Positions 9,652-17,468 of a stretch of 64,000 nucleotides of DNA are shown here, in pieces (the stretch's first letter is position 1; each line of letters opens with the position of its first letter). The stretch is from Salipiger pentaromativorans (GTDB lineage Bacteria; Pseudomonadota; Alphaproteobacteria; Rhodobacterales; Rhodobacteraceae), in the NCBI RefSeq assembly GCF_024721115.1, contig NZ_JAMDHK010000021.1, positions 1 to 64,000 on the forward strand, written 5' to 3'. The translations under genes and the position numbers were made by a program. Below the pieces are notes generated by a model. That model worked only from the letters and a program-made list of their open reading frames with translations. It did no database searches and had not been told where the DNA came from.

Positions 9652-10149
9652 ATGAAATCCCTGATTCTCGCCGGCGCCGCTGCGCTGGCTCTCTGCACGC
9701 CTGCCGTCGCCGAAATCGTCGTTCAGGACGCCTATGCCCGCAGCTCGATGATGGGCGCCAAGACCGGCGCCGCCTTCATGGTGATCGAGAATACCGGCGA
9801 CGAGGACGACCGGCTGGTCTCGGCCAGCTCGGACGCGGCGATGAAGGTCGAGCTGCACACCCATATCGCCGATGACAATGGCATTATGCGCATGGTCGAG
9901 GTCGAGGAAGGCTTTGCTGTTCCCGCCCATAGCCAGCACCTGCTCCAGCGGGGCGGCGACCATGTGATGTTCATGGGGCTCACCGCGCCCTTCGAGCAGG
10001 ACAAGCGCGTCACCGTGACGCTGACCTTCGAGAAGGCCGGCGAGATGGTGGTCGAGATCCCCGTCGATCTCGAGCGCCGGCCGATGCACAACATGCAGCA
10101 TGGCACGATGGGCGGCATGAAGATGCAGAACGGTGCCATGAGCAACTGA
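9652..10149 (+). CDS. periplasmic copper chaperone PCu(A)C
   Basis: Exported Cu(I) chaperone of the PCu(A)C family, which delivers copper to the CuA/CuB sites of cytochrome c oxidase. The 165 residues start with a 20-residue signal peptide ending AVA. The metal motif is visible as HTH...M-R-M...H-S-Q-H...H-V-M-F-M (roughly residues 63-107). The C-terminus is a Met/His-rich tail (MHNMQHGTMGGMKMQ) that may bind extra copper. It forms a likely two-gene copper unit with the upstream small exported protein and ends at a strong terminator. Confidence 0.92.
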   Translation: MKSLILAGAAALALCTPAVAEIVVQDAYARSSMMGAKTGAAFMVIENTGDEDDRLVSASSDAAMKVELHTHIADDNGIMRMVEVEEGFAVPAHSQHLLQRGGDHVMFMGLTAPFEQDKRVTVTLTFEKAGEMVVEIPVDLERRPMHNMQHGTMGGMKMQNGAMSN

Positions 10150-10172
10150 CGTTCCGCCGTGCCGGAAGAGCG

Positions 10173-10203
10173 CCGCGCGCCGGGAGACCGGGGCGCGGTT
10201 TTT
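10173..10203 (+). terminator. intrinsic terminator after the copper chaperone
   Basis: Stem CCGCGC-g-CCGG / CCGG-g-GCGCGG with a GAGA loop, followed by TTTTTC. The G-G mismatch is the only interruption. Confidence 0.8.
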
Positions 10204-10349
10204 CTTTGAAGGGGCGGGGGGGCTCACCCAAGCATTGGGACCGATAATGTACTGGCCGGAACGGGCCGCAGCGGGTGCAGCAGCGGTGGCGTGTTGGGGC
10301 ATAGCGGCTGGTTTCGGAGATTGTTCTCGGTCAGCTCAATGCGCGGTTT

Positions 10350-11048
10350 CTAGAGCGACGCCAGCAGCTCGGCGACCCACGCGGGCACCACCTCGCTTGC
10401 GGGGCCGATGCGGTGATCGTCGAAAGCGCGGCTGATGTCGCTGTCCGCAAGGTTCAGTTCCACCGTATGCGCGCCGGAATAGGCCGCCTCCTGAACGAAT
10501 CCCGCTGCCGGATAAACCTGCCCCGAGGTGCCGACCGAGGCGAAGAGATCGCAGCTTTGCAGATGCTCGGCGATGATCTCCATGTGGTAGGGAATCTCGC
10601 CGAACCAGACGATGTCGGGGCGCCCGGCGGGTGCGGTGCAGGCCGGGCAGGCCGTGCCCGGCGCCATTTCCATCGGCGCGGGCCAGCGCTGGCCGCAGGC
10701 CGCGCAGAGCGCTCCGGCCAGCTCGCCATGCATATGGATCGCCCGGGCCCCCGCCTTTTCGTGCAGGCCATCGACGTTCTGGGTGACGATCACCACCTCT
10801 CCGGGCCAGTCGCGCTGGAGACGCGCCAGCGCCTCATGCGCGGCATTGGGCGCGGCCTCGGCCGCCTGAACGCGGCGGGCATTGTAGAAGCTGTGCACCA
10901 GCGCGGGGTTGCGGGCGAATCCTTCGGGTGTGGCAACGTCCTCGATCCGGTGCTGCGCCCAAAGCCCGCCCTCGTCGCGGAAGGTGCCCAGCCCGCTCTC
11001 GGCCGAGATCCCGGCGCCGGTCAGAATGACGATCTTCTCCGCAGCCAT
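10350..11048 (-). CDS. cobB: NAD-dependent protein deacylase (sirtuin)
   Basis: Class III sirtuin removing acyl groups from lysines at the cost of NAD. The 232 residues carry GAGISAESG (11-19), TQNVDGLH (89-96), the catalytic His in HMHGE (105-109), and four zinc cysteines at 115, 118, 134 and 137. Tyr55 and Arg58 in FYNARR form the Y-x-x-R pair that marks desuccinylase-capable sirtuins. It lies divergent from the low-molecular-weight phosphatase with only about 50 bases between starts. The roughly 145 bases beyond its 3' end hold nothing I can name. Confidence 0.93.
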   Translation of the reverse strand: MAAEKIVILTGAGISAESGLGTFRDEGGLWAQHRIEDVATPEGFARNPALVHSFYNARRVQAAEAAPNAAHEALARLQRDWPGEVVIVTQNVDGLHEKAGARAIHMHGELAGALCAACGQRWPAPMEMAPGTACPACTAPAGRPDIVWFGEIPYHMEIIAEHLQSCDLFASVGTSGQVYPAAGFVQEAAYSGAHTVELNLADSDISRAFDDHRIGPASEVVPAWVAELLASL

Positions 11049-11099
11049 GCTTTCCCCTCTTGCCGCTCCGCGCTAGGTTCGGGCGCAAAGGAGACGCCC

Positions 11100-11555
11100 A
11101 TGGCCCAGAGTATCCTCTTCGTCTGTCTCGGCAATATCTGCCGCTCGCCTTCGGCGGAAGGGGTGTTGCGCCACATGGCCGAGGTGCGGGGCCACGCGCT
11201 GGAGATCGACAGCGCCGGAACCGGCGACTGGCATGTGGGCGATCCGCCCTATGGCCCGATGCAGCAGGCGGCGCGGGCGCGGGGATATGACCTGTCGCGC
11301 CTGCGCGCCCGTCAGGTCAGCCGGGCGGATTTCGACCGTTTCGACCTGATTCTGGCGATGGATGGCAGCAATCTGGCGCATCTGGAACACCTGCGCCCCG
11401 GCGCCTCCCGCGCCGAGCTGCGCCTGTTCACCGATTACGCGCCGGAGACGGGCGCCAGCGAGGTGCCCGACCCGTATTACACGCGCGATTTCGATGGGGC
11501 GCTGGATCTGATCGAACGCGCGGCGCGCGGTCTTCTGGATCAGCTCGGCGAATAG
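11100..11555 (+). CDS. low-molecular-weight protein tyrosine phosphatase
   Basis: Cytoplasmic acid phosphatase of the LMW-PTP family. The 151 residues hold the P-loop CLGNICRS, with nucleophile Cys9 and Arg15, and the general-acid motif DPYY (Asp124). The start at 11100 places the P-loop at the usual distance. It is divergent from the sirtuin, so both reversal enzymes (dephosphorylation and deacylation) share an upstream region. Its 3' end overlaps the convergent small membrane gene by 16 bases. The physiological target is unknown. Confidence 0.93.
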   Translation: MAQSILFVCLGNICRSPSAEGVLRHMAEVRGHALEIDSAGTGDWHVGDPPYGPMQQAARARGYDLSRLRARQVSRADFDRFDLILAMDGSNLAHLEHLRPGASRAELRLFTDYAPETGASEVPDPYYTRDFDGALDLIERAARGLLDQLGE

Positions 11556-11725
11556 ATCGCCTTGGTCACATACCAGGTGACCGGCAGCCCGACCACAAAG
11601 CCCGCGAGGGCCGAGGCCACGACCGGGATCAAGGTGTCGTGTCCCATGACCAGCGCGGCGATCATGAAGCTGCCCGCGAATGTCGTCCCGATCAGGGAGT
11701 ACAGGATTCCGGCAAGTCTCAGCAT
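11540..11725 (-). CDS. small two-helix membrane protein under an FNR box
   Basis: A 61-residue protein with two predicted transmembrane helices (about residues 5-27 and 32-54) and almost no soluble part. Similar short proteins in this bacterial order are sometimes labelled 'CTP synthetase' by transitive error; nothing here is enzymatic. The start has a perfect AGGAGG ribosome-binding site seven bases upstream, and a perfect FnrL-type site lies 62-75 bases before the ATG. This suggests induction at low oxygen. Function unknown. Confidence 0.75.
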   Translation of the reverse strand: MLRLAGILYSLIGTTFAGSFMIAALVMGHDTLIPVVASALAGFVVGLPVTWYVTKAIYSPS

Positions 11726-11786
11726 GGCGTTACCTCCTAGGCTGCGCGTTCGGCGGAGAAAACATCACGAATTCGATATGTGTTCC

Positions 11787-11800
11787 TTGATCCGTATCAA
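11787..11800. promoter_or_regulatory. FNR/FnrL binding site
   Basis: TTGAT-CCGT-ATCAA, an exact match to the FNR/FnrL consensus TTGAT-N4-ATCAA. Its centre is 68 bases before the ATG of the minus-strand small membrane protein. This is compatible with class II activation (site near -41) and a leader of about 27-30 bases. The plus-strand gene at 11932 is about 130 bases away and has its own candidate promoter. Confidence 0.65.
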
Positions 11801-11863
11801 GCCCGGATCGGGCGCAGCGTTTCGGCGTCTTGGCGCAGCCAGTTGCAGTCTGCGCGCAGTCTC

Positions 11864-11893
11864 TTGAACAAATGGTAAAATTTCCGCTACGAT
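11864..11893 (+). promoter_or_regulatory. candidate promoter of the DUF1353 lipoprotein
   Basis: TTGAAC (11864-11869), an 18-base AT-rich spacer, then TACGAT (11888-11893), 38 bases before the start codon. Confidence 0.45.
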
Positions 11894-11931
11894 TGGTGCC
11901 GAAGATTATTTCAGAACCTTAGGATTCCCCC

Positions 11932-12780
11932 ATGCGACGACTCACCCTTGCCGGTGGCTGCCTGTTGGCCGTGTCTGCCTGTGCGCCAACGCCGAAAGAT
12001 GTCGAGACGGTCGAGGCCCTGTCCGAGATCAACTGCTCTGTCCGGCCCGAGAATTGCGCCTATGAAAACAGCCCCGTGAAGGTGGTGGACAGGCCGATCA
12101 CCCTGCCGAAACGGCCCTATCAGTTCTTCCCGCTGGCCGAACCGCTGCGCTTTACCGATGCGCGCCGCAAGGGCTGGTTCGCGCCGCCGGGCACGCTGAC
12201 GGACGGCGCCTCGATCCCCAAGATCTTCGTGGCGATCGTCGGCTCGCCGACCGCGCCGGAATATGTCAACGCCGCCGCCATTCACGATGCCTATTGCGGC
12301 ATAGGCAACGAGGGCGGGGCGAATTACCACAATGGCCGCTGGGAGGATGTGCACCGCATGTTCTACGACGCGCTGGTGGCCTCCGGGACCCGTCCGCAGC
12401 GGGCCAAGATCATGTTTGCGGCGGTTTGGCTGGGCGGGCCGCGCTGGAACGTTCTTTACGATCTCGAACGCCTTCCCGTCGCCCGCAAGCAGCAGGCGAT
12501 GCGCGAGGCCAAGAGCTATGTCGAACGTTACGACCCCTCGCTGACCGCGCTGGAGCAGATGCTGCGGCGGCTCGAGAAACGGATGATCCGCGAGTATCCC
12601 GATCTCTATCCGCATCAGAACCCCGGCGACGATGACAGGCCCGCAATACGGCACGAGGCGTCCGACGAAGAGTATGTCTATGAGGAAGGCGTCGAGGAAT
12701 ATTACGGCGAGGAATATTACCCCAACGATCCTGCCACTGGCGGAACCGTTGATCTGACCGGGGGCAACAAGGGGTTCTGA
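11932..12780 (+). CDS. DUF1353 lipoprotein
   Basis: A 282-residue predicted lipoprotein: signal peptide with lipobox LLAVSAC (Cys17). The central part contains TDGASIPK and AAIHDAYCG, the patterns of the DUF1353 family, which is common in phages and in some cell-envelope proteins. The C-terminus is rich in Glu and Tyr (EEYVYEEGVEEYYGEEYY). Biochemical function is unknown; the conserved His/Asp suggests a hydrolase but this is unproven. It stands alone with its own promoter, followed 76 bases later by the convergent pyrG stop. Confidence 0.75.
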   Translation: MRRLTLAGGCLLAVSACAPTPKDVETVEALSEINCSVRPENCAYENSPVKVVDRPITLPKRPYQFFPLAEPLRFTDARRKGWFAPPGTLTDGASIPKIFVAIVGSPTAPEYVNAAAIHDAYCGIGNEGGANYHNGRWEDVHRMFYDALVASGTRPQRAKIMFAAVWLGGPRWNVLYDLERLPVARKQQAMREAKSYVERYDPSLTALEQMLRRLEKRMIREYPDLYPHQNPGDDDRPAIRHEASDEEYVYEEGVEEYYGEEYYPNDPATGGTVDLTGGNKGF

Positions 12781-12856
12781 CCCTCTGGGCGGGCGTGGCC
12801 CGCCCGTGCATTGCGGCGCTGCCGGGCGGATTGCCGACAGCGCCGCGCGCCAGTTA

Positions 12857-14500
12857 TCAGACCAGGCGCGAGACCTCTTTCGCGGCGCGCACAAAATCCT
12901 TGAACAGCGGGTGCGGATCGAAGGGTTTCGACTTCAGCTCTGGGTGGAACTGCACGCCGATGAACCAGGGGTGATCGGGCCATTCCACGATCTCCGGCAG
13001 GCGGCCGTCGGGCGACATGCCCGAGAAGCAGAGCCCGCCCTGTTCCAGCGCTTCGCGATACTTGATGTCGACCTCGTAGCGGTGGCGGTGGCGTTCGTCG
13101 ATGGCGGTGGTGCCATAGACCTGCGCCACCTTCGAGCCCTCCTTGAGCACCGCGTCATAGGCGCCGAGCCGCATGGTGCCGCCCTTGTCGTCGGCGACCG
13201 AGCGGTTGACCTTCTGGTTGCCCTGCACCCATTCCTTGAGGTGATAGACCACCGGCTCGAAGCGCTTTTCGCCCTTCTCGTGGTCGAACTCCTCGGAACC
13301 CGCCTTTTTGACGCCCGCGACATTGCGCGCCGCCTCGATCACCGCCATCTGCATGCCGAGGCAGATGCCCAGATAGGGCACCTTGTGCTCGCGGGCGAAT
13401 TGCGCCGCCTTGATCTTGCCCTCGGTGCCGCGCTCGCCAAAACCGCCGGGCACCAGGATCGCGTCGTAGTTTTCCAGATAGGGCGCCGGGTCCTCGCGCT
13501 CGAAAAGCTCGGCATCGACCCAGTTCACATTCACCTTGACCCGATTCGCCATGCCGCCATGGGTCAGCGCCTCGGCAATCGACTTATAGGCATCCTCGAG
13601 CTGGGTGTATTTGCCCACGATGGCGACGTTCACCTCGCCCTCGGGATTGTGGATGCGCTCGGACACGTCCTCCCATTTCTCGAGGTTGGGCTTGGGGGCG
13701 GGGGTGATCTGGAACGCGTCCAGCACCGCCTGATCGAGCCCCTCGCGGTGATAGGCGAGCGGGGCGTCGTAGATCGAGGGCAGGTCCAGCGCCGCGATCA
13801 CCGACTCGGGCCGCACGTTGCAGAACAGCGCCAGCTTTTCGCGCTCCTTCTGCGGGATCGGCCCTTCGGAGCGGCAGACGAGAATGTCGGGCGCGATGCC
13901 GATCGAGCGCAGCTCCTTGACCGAGTGCTGCGTCGGCTTGGTCTTCAGCTCGCCGCTGGCCTTGATGAAGGGCAGCAGGGTGAGATGCATGAAGATGCAT
14001 TCCCCGCGCGGCTTGTCCTGGGCGAACTGGCGGATCGCCTCGAAGAAGGGCAGCCCCTCGATATCGCCGACGGTGCCGCCGATCTCGCAGAGCATGAAAT
14101 CGACCTCGTCCTCGCCGATGGCGAGCCAGTCCTTGATCTCGTTGGTGACGTGCGGAATGACCTGGATGGTCTTGCCGAGGTAATCGCCACGGCGCTCCTT
14201 CTCGAGCACATTGGTATAGATGCGGCCCGACGAGACGGAATCGGTCTTGCGCGCGGGCACGCCGGTGAAGCGTTCGTAATGCCCCAGATCGAGATCGGTT
14301 TCGGCGCCGTCGTCGGTGACGAAGACCTCGCCGTGTTCAAAGGGCGACATGGTGCCCGGGTCGACGTTCAGATACGGATCGAGCTTGCGCAGCCGGACAG
14401 AAAAGCCGCGCGCCTGCAAAAGTGCCCCGAGCGCGGCCGATGCCAGCCCCTTGCCGAGCGAAGAAACCACACCGCCGGTAATGAAGATGTAACGTGCCAT
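12857..14500 (-). CDS. pyrG: CTP synthase
   Basis: Glutamine-dependent amidation of UTP to CTP. The 547 residues comprise the N-terminal synthetase domain ([11 protein letters not shown] near residue 10, [15 protein letters not shown]) and a class I glutamine amidotransferase domain. The latter shows the nucleophile in [10 protein letters not shown] and the catalytic His/Glu in [12 protein letters not shown]. The start at 14500 gives the canonical [11 protein letters not shown]-terminus; 80 extra in-frame residues upstream are rejected. A promoter and a structured leader are recognisable upstream. Confidence 0.97.
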   Translation of the reverse strand: MARYIFITGGVVSSLGKGLASAALGALLQARGFSVRLRKLDPYLNVDPGTMSPFEHGEVFVTDDGAETDLDLGHYERFTGVPARKTDSVSSGRIYTNVLEKERRGDYLGKTIQVIPHVTNEIKDWLAIGEDEVDFMLCEIGGTVGDIEGLPFFEAIRQFAQDKPRGECIFMHLTLLPFIKASGELKTKPTQHSVKELRSIGIAPDILVCRSEGPIPQKEREKLALFCNVRPESVIAALDLPSIYDAPLAYHREGLDQAVLDAFQITPAPKPNLEKWEDVSERIHNPEGEVNVAIVGKYTQLEDAYKSIAEALTHGGMANRVKVNVNWVDAELFEREDPAPYLENYDAILVPGGFGERGTEGKIKAAQFAREHKVPYLGICLGMQMAVIEAARNVAGVKKAGSEEFDHEKGEKRFEPVVYHLKEWVQGNQKVNRSVADDKGGTMRLGAYDAVLKEGSKVAQVYGTTAIDERHRHRYEVDIKYREALEQGGLCFSGMSPDGRLPEIVEWPDHPWFIGVQFHPELKSKPFDPHPLFKDFVRAAKEVSRLV

Positions 14501-14512
14501 TGGCCGCGTAAC

Positions 14513-14572
14513 CCCGTGATATTGCCTGTATTTTTGTGCTGACTCCGCGGGCGCAGAGCGCTGCATCACGGG
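14513..14572 (-). promoter_or_regulatory. pyrG 5' leader with end-to-end pairing arms
   Basis: On the minus strand CCCGTGAT, at the predicted transcript start (14572-14565), is the exact complement of ATCACGGG at 14520-14513. The second arm lies 12-19 bases before the pyrG ATG, where a ribosome would bind. Pairing would loop the leader and cover this region. A regulatory role is inference. Confidence 0.4.
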
Positions 14573-14578
14573 ATTTGG

Positions 14579-14607
14579 GGTATAGGGGATTCGGGGGGTG
14601 ATGTCCA
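14579..14607 (-). promoter_or_regulatory. pyrG promoter
   Basis: On the minus strand TGGACA (14607-14602), a 17-base spacer, then TATACC (14584-14579). The predicted start is near 14572, giving a leader of about 72 bases. Confidence 0.55.
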
Positions 14608-14784
14608 GCACACCGCAAGATGCTGTTGTGACGCATGACGTCTGGGCAAGCTGTTGTGGGTCGGGTTTTCCCCACCGGTCGGGTTTCCCTGACTGTGGCG
14701 CGCGGCGGGTTTCGGCGAGGCTGAGGCGACGGTGCGACACCGGGCGCGCCGTGTCAGGAAACGTCTTTCAGAAGGAACAGAGCC

Positions 14785-15150
14785 ATGATGCGCGAGAACG
14801 CTTCGCTGAATTTCGGCCGCTACGATTATACCGATACGCGCTCCGGCGGGGAGGCGGCCGGGCTGCGCTCCGACGGCGAGCTGGTGCAGGCGGTGTCGGA
14901 AAAGACCGGTACGGATGCCGACAGCTTCCATTTTGCCACGGGCACGACGGCACGCCGCGATGACGGTGCGGACCACGATCACAAGGACTGGATCGACCTG
15001 CTGTCGACGGGTGGCGGCAATGCGGCGACCGACGGCGGGACGGCGCCGTTCGATGACTCCGGTCTCGCGCCGGTCCAGCCCGATCTCTTGGGAGACGATG
15101 GCGGTGCCTATCCGGGCATGCCCGTCATGGGGTGTGACGATCTGTTCTGA
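14785..15150 (+). CDS. small acidic protein of unknown function
   Basis: A 121-residue ORF rich in Asp and Gly with no hydrophobic segment and no recognised motif; it is probably flexible. Support for being real is a GAAGGAA ribosome-binding sequence before the ATG, a GC-rich third-position pattern like its neighbours, and a GC-rich hairpin just after the stop. It lies between pyrG and secG, on the opposite strand to both. It has no evident operon partner. A spurious ORF cannot be excluded. Confidence 0.5.
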   Translation: MMRENASLNFGRYDYTDTRSGGEAAGLRSDGELVQAVSEKTGTDADSFHFATGTTARRDDGADHDHKDWIDLLSTGGGNAATDGGTAPFDDSGLAPVQPDLLGDDGGAYPGMPVMGCDDLF

Positions 15151-15179
15151 GCGGCGCGGGTGGTCCGCGCCCGCTGAGA

Positions 15180-15569
15180 TCAGTCTGCGCGCGGCACCAG
15201 CGGCGCGTCGGGCGCGGTGGTGCTGTCTTCGGCGGAGGGCGGCGGCAACAGCGCGTCGGTGTTGAGATCGCCGGTGCCGGTGCTGCCCTGACCGCTGTCC
15301 GTCGCGGGCGCGTCGCCGGTCAGACGGTCCATCACGGACACGCCCGAGGCGTCTTGCGCGGCGAGGACGGTCAGCGTCAGCGAGGTACCGATGAAGGCGA
15401 TGGCCAGAAGCCAGGTCACCTTTCCAAGCGCGGTGGCCGCCGACCGCTGGCTCATCACGCCACCGCCGCCACCCATGCCAAGCCCACCGCCCTCGGAGCG
15501 CTGCAACAGCACGGCGCCGATCAGCGCGAGGGCGAGAAGAAGATGCACGATGAGGATGACGTTTTGCAT
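15180..15569 (-). CDS. secG: protein translocase subunit SecG
   Basis: Small membrane subunit of the SecYEG channel. The 129 residues have two transmembrane helices (about 3-23 and 52-72) joined by the typical Gly-rich loop QRSEGGGLGMGGGGGVMSQR. A long Asp/Ser/Thr/Pro-rich cytoplasmic tail follows, as in related alphaproteobacteria. The ATG at 15569 gives the canonical MQNVILIVHL start. A possible promoter (TTGCGT, 17 bases, TACATA) precedes it on the minus strand. Confidence 0.93.
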   Translation of the reverse strand: MQNVILIVHLLLALALIGAVLLQRSEGGGLGMGGGGGVMSQRSAATALGKVTWLLAIAFIGTSLTLTVLAAQDASGVSVMDRLTGDAPATDSGQGSTGTGDLNTDALLPPPSAEDSTTAPDAPLVPRAD

Positions 15570-15777
15570 GAAGAGTCCCGAAACCTGCGGTCTTGGCGGG
15601 CTATGTAGGGGAAGCGGGGCACGCACGCAACCCGCCACGTCGTGACGTTCCGGCACGGGCAATTGGCCTGCGCGCGGGCGAGGGAAGGGCATTTCCCGCA
15701 TTGGTTGTGGACAGGTTTGATCAAAATAATCACGGTAGTATCTTGCCGGGCCTCCGGGGCGCAGATAGGCTCGCCGC

Positions 15778-16719
15778 ATGAGTCAGGACAGACCCCTTCT
15801 CGGCATCCTGCTGATGCTTGGTTTTTGTGTGCTTGCGCCGCTCGCCGATGCGGTGGCGAAGCTGTTGAGTGACAAGGTGCCGCTGGCCGAGCTGGTGCTG
15901 GTCCGTTTCGCGCTTCAGGCGATGGTGCTGATCCCGCTCATGGTCTTCACCGGGCGCAGCTTCCGGATGCGGCGGCGGGTGTTCTGGATCGCCTTCCTGC
16001 GCACGCTTCTGCACATCCTCGGGATCGCGATGATGGTGACCGCGCTGCGCTATCTTCCGCTTGCGGATGCGGTGGCGATTGCCTTCATCATGCCCTTCAT
16101 CATGCTGATCCTCGGCCATTACGTGCTGGGCGAAGAGGTCGGCTGGCGCCGCATGGCGGCCTGCGCGGTCGGCTTCGTCGGCACGCTGATGGTGGTGCAG
16201 CCCGCGTTCCACGATGTCGGCTGGCCGGCACTGCTGCCGCTGGGCGTGGCGCTGAACTTCTCGATCTTCATGCTCACCACGCGGCAGATCTCGCGCGAGA
16301 TCGACGCGATCTCGCTTCAGGCGGTCTCGGGCGTCATGGCGGTGGCGGTGATCCTGCCGATGCTATTCATCGTGCCCGACGACCGTGTGCCCGATCTTGC
16401 CTGGGAGGCGGTGGGCCCCGAGCTTTGGGGGCTGCTGCTGGCCATCGGCCTGCTGGGGACGCTGGCGCATCTGCTCATGACCTGGTCGCTGCGCTACGCC
16501 CCCGGGGCGACGCTGGCGCCGATGCAATATCTCGAGATCCCCTTCGCCACGCTCATGGGCTTCCTGATCTTTCAGGAACTGCCGAACCCGATCGCCAGCG
16601 TGGGGATCTGCATCACGATCGCCGCCGGGCTTTATATCGTCATCCGCGAGCGGGCCATGCTTCGGGCGCAGAAAGCAGCCCCGATGCCAGCGCCGGCAAC
16701 TGCGCAAGCGGCAGAATAA
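15778..16719 (+). CDS. DMT-superfamily EamA transporter
   Basis: Inner-membrane permease of the drug/metabolite transporter superfamily. The 313 residues form about ten hydrophobic helices arranged as two EamA repeats, with the intracellular ends rich in Arg (RMRRR). Substrate unknown; relatives export amino acids or metabolites. Divergent from secG. Its last 80 bases overlap the convergent thiamine diphosphokinase ORF, an unusually long 3' overlap. Confidence 0.88.
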   Translation: MSQDRPLLGILLMLGFCVLAPLADAVAKLLSDKVPLAELVLVRFALQAMVLIPLMVFTGRSFRMRRRVFWIAFLRTLLHILGIAMMVTALRYLPLADAVAIAFIMPFIMLILGHYVLGEEVGWRRMAACAVGFVGTLMVVQPAFHDVGWPALLPLGVALNFSIFMLTTRQISREIDAISLQAVSGVMAVAVILPMLFIVPDDRVPDLAWEAVGPELWGLLLAIGLLGTLAHLLMTWSLRYAPGATLAPMQYLEIPFATLMGFLIFQELPNPIASVGICITIAAGLYIVIRERAMLRAQKAAPMPAPATAQAAE

Positions 16720-17329
16720 TCAGCATCAGCGGTGCCTCGAACCGGAGCGAGACCCGCGCCACGCTGGTTTCGTTCGAGGTGCCCGCGCGATGCTGCGGCG
16801 CAAAGTCGAGCCCGGCGAGCGGCCAGCGCAGCCCCTCGCTCTCGCCGCGCACCGGTCCCATCGGATAGAGCGAAAAGCGGGTGCCGGGCGGCAGGTCCAG
16901 GGTGATCTCGGGCGGGGAGAGCGCCATGACATCCTCGGTTCCGGCCAGGATGCAGCGCCGGTTTGCGCGCTTCGCCAGGACGGTCAGCGCGGCGAGCTGG
17001 TGGTCGATCCTCGGGTCGAGGAACCCGGTGCCATAGACCAGTGGCGCGGCGATATTGCGCAGGCATTTGTCGAAATCCGTGCTGTTCTGCTCGGGGATGT
17101 GGTGGATGCGCTCGGCGGGGATCTGCGCGCGGGCGCTTGCGGGCAGCGAATCGAGGTCGCCGATCACCGCATCGGGCATCGCCCCCGCGCGCAGGAGCGT
17201 GGCCGCCCCGCCATCCGCCGCGACACGCGTCTTGCACAGCGGCAGCAGCGCTTTCAACAGCTCCGGGCTGCTCTTCCCACCTCCGACCAGGAGGGTTGGG
17301 GCGGGACTGTGAATAATTTCTCGATTCAT
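16640..17329 (-). CDS. thiamine diphosphokinase
   Basis: Transfers pyrophosphate from ATP to thiamine to make thiamine diphosphate. The 229 residues show AADGGAATLL (33-42), the metal-binding GDLDSLP, QNSTDFDKCL, and the FLDPRIDHQLA substrate region typical of the family. The C-terminal ~25 residues (LPALASGLLSAPEAWPARG) fall within the overlap with the DMT transporter gene and look unlike the core fold. The functional protein may be shorter at that end than the ORF suggests only if this tail is dispensable. Confidence 0.9.
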   Translation of the reverse strand: MNREIIHSPAPTLLVGGGKSSPELLKALLPLCKTRVAADGGAATLLRAGAMPDAVIGDLDSLPASARAQIPAERIHHIPEQNSTDFDKCLRNIAAPLVYGTGFLDPRIDHQLAALTVLAKRANRRCILAGTEDVMALSPPEITLDLPPGTRFSLYPMGPVRGESEGLRWPLAGLDFAPQHRAGTSNETSVARVSLRFEAPLMLIILPLAQLPALASGLLSAPEAWPARG

Positions 17330-17468
17330 GGCAAATTAATGGCGATTTGGGAAACGGACCACAATCCGGTCATGAAATGATACGGTGAATACCTAAGATT
17401 CGGTCAGCTTTGGTCTTGGTAAACATGATAAACAGTTTGTTGCAGATCGGATGAAAGTGAGCAGCACA

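Noticed and set aside
10204-10349. Gap after the copper-chaperone terminator as a hidden gene
   Set aside because: No ORF with a ribosome-binding site, no hairpin with U-tract and no tRNA-like fold could be found by eye.
12806-14542. 578-codon plus-strand frame
   Set aside because: Antisense to pyrG.
15718-15733. TTGATCAAAATAATCA as a second FNR box
   Set aside because: The half-sites are not in TTGAT-N4-ATCAA spacing; only the internal TGATCA palindrome is symmetrical.
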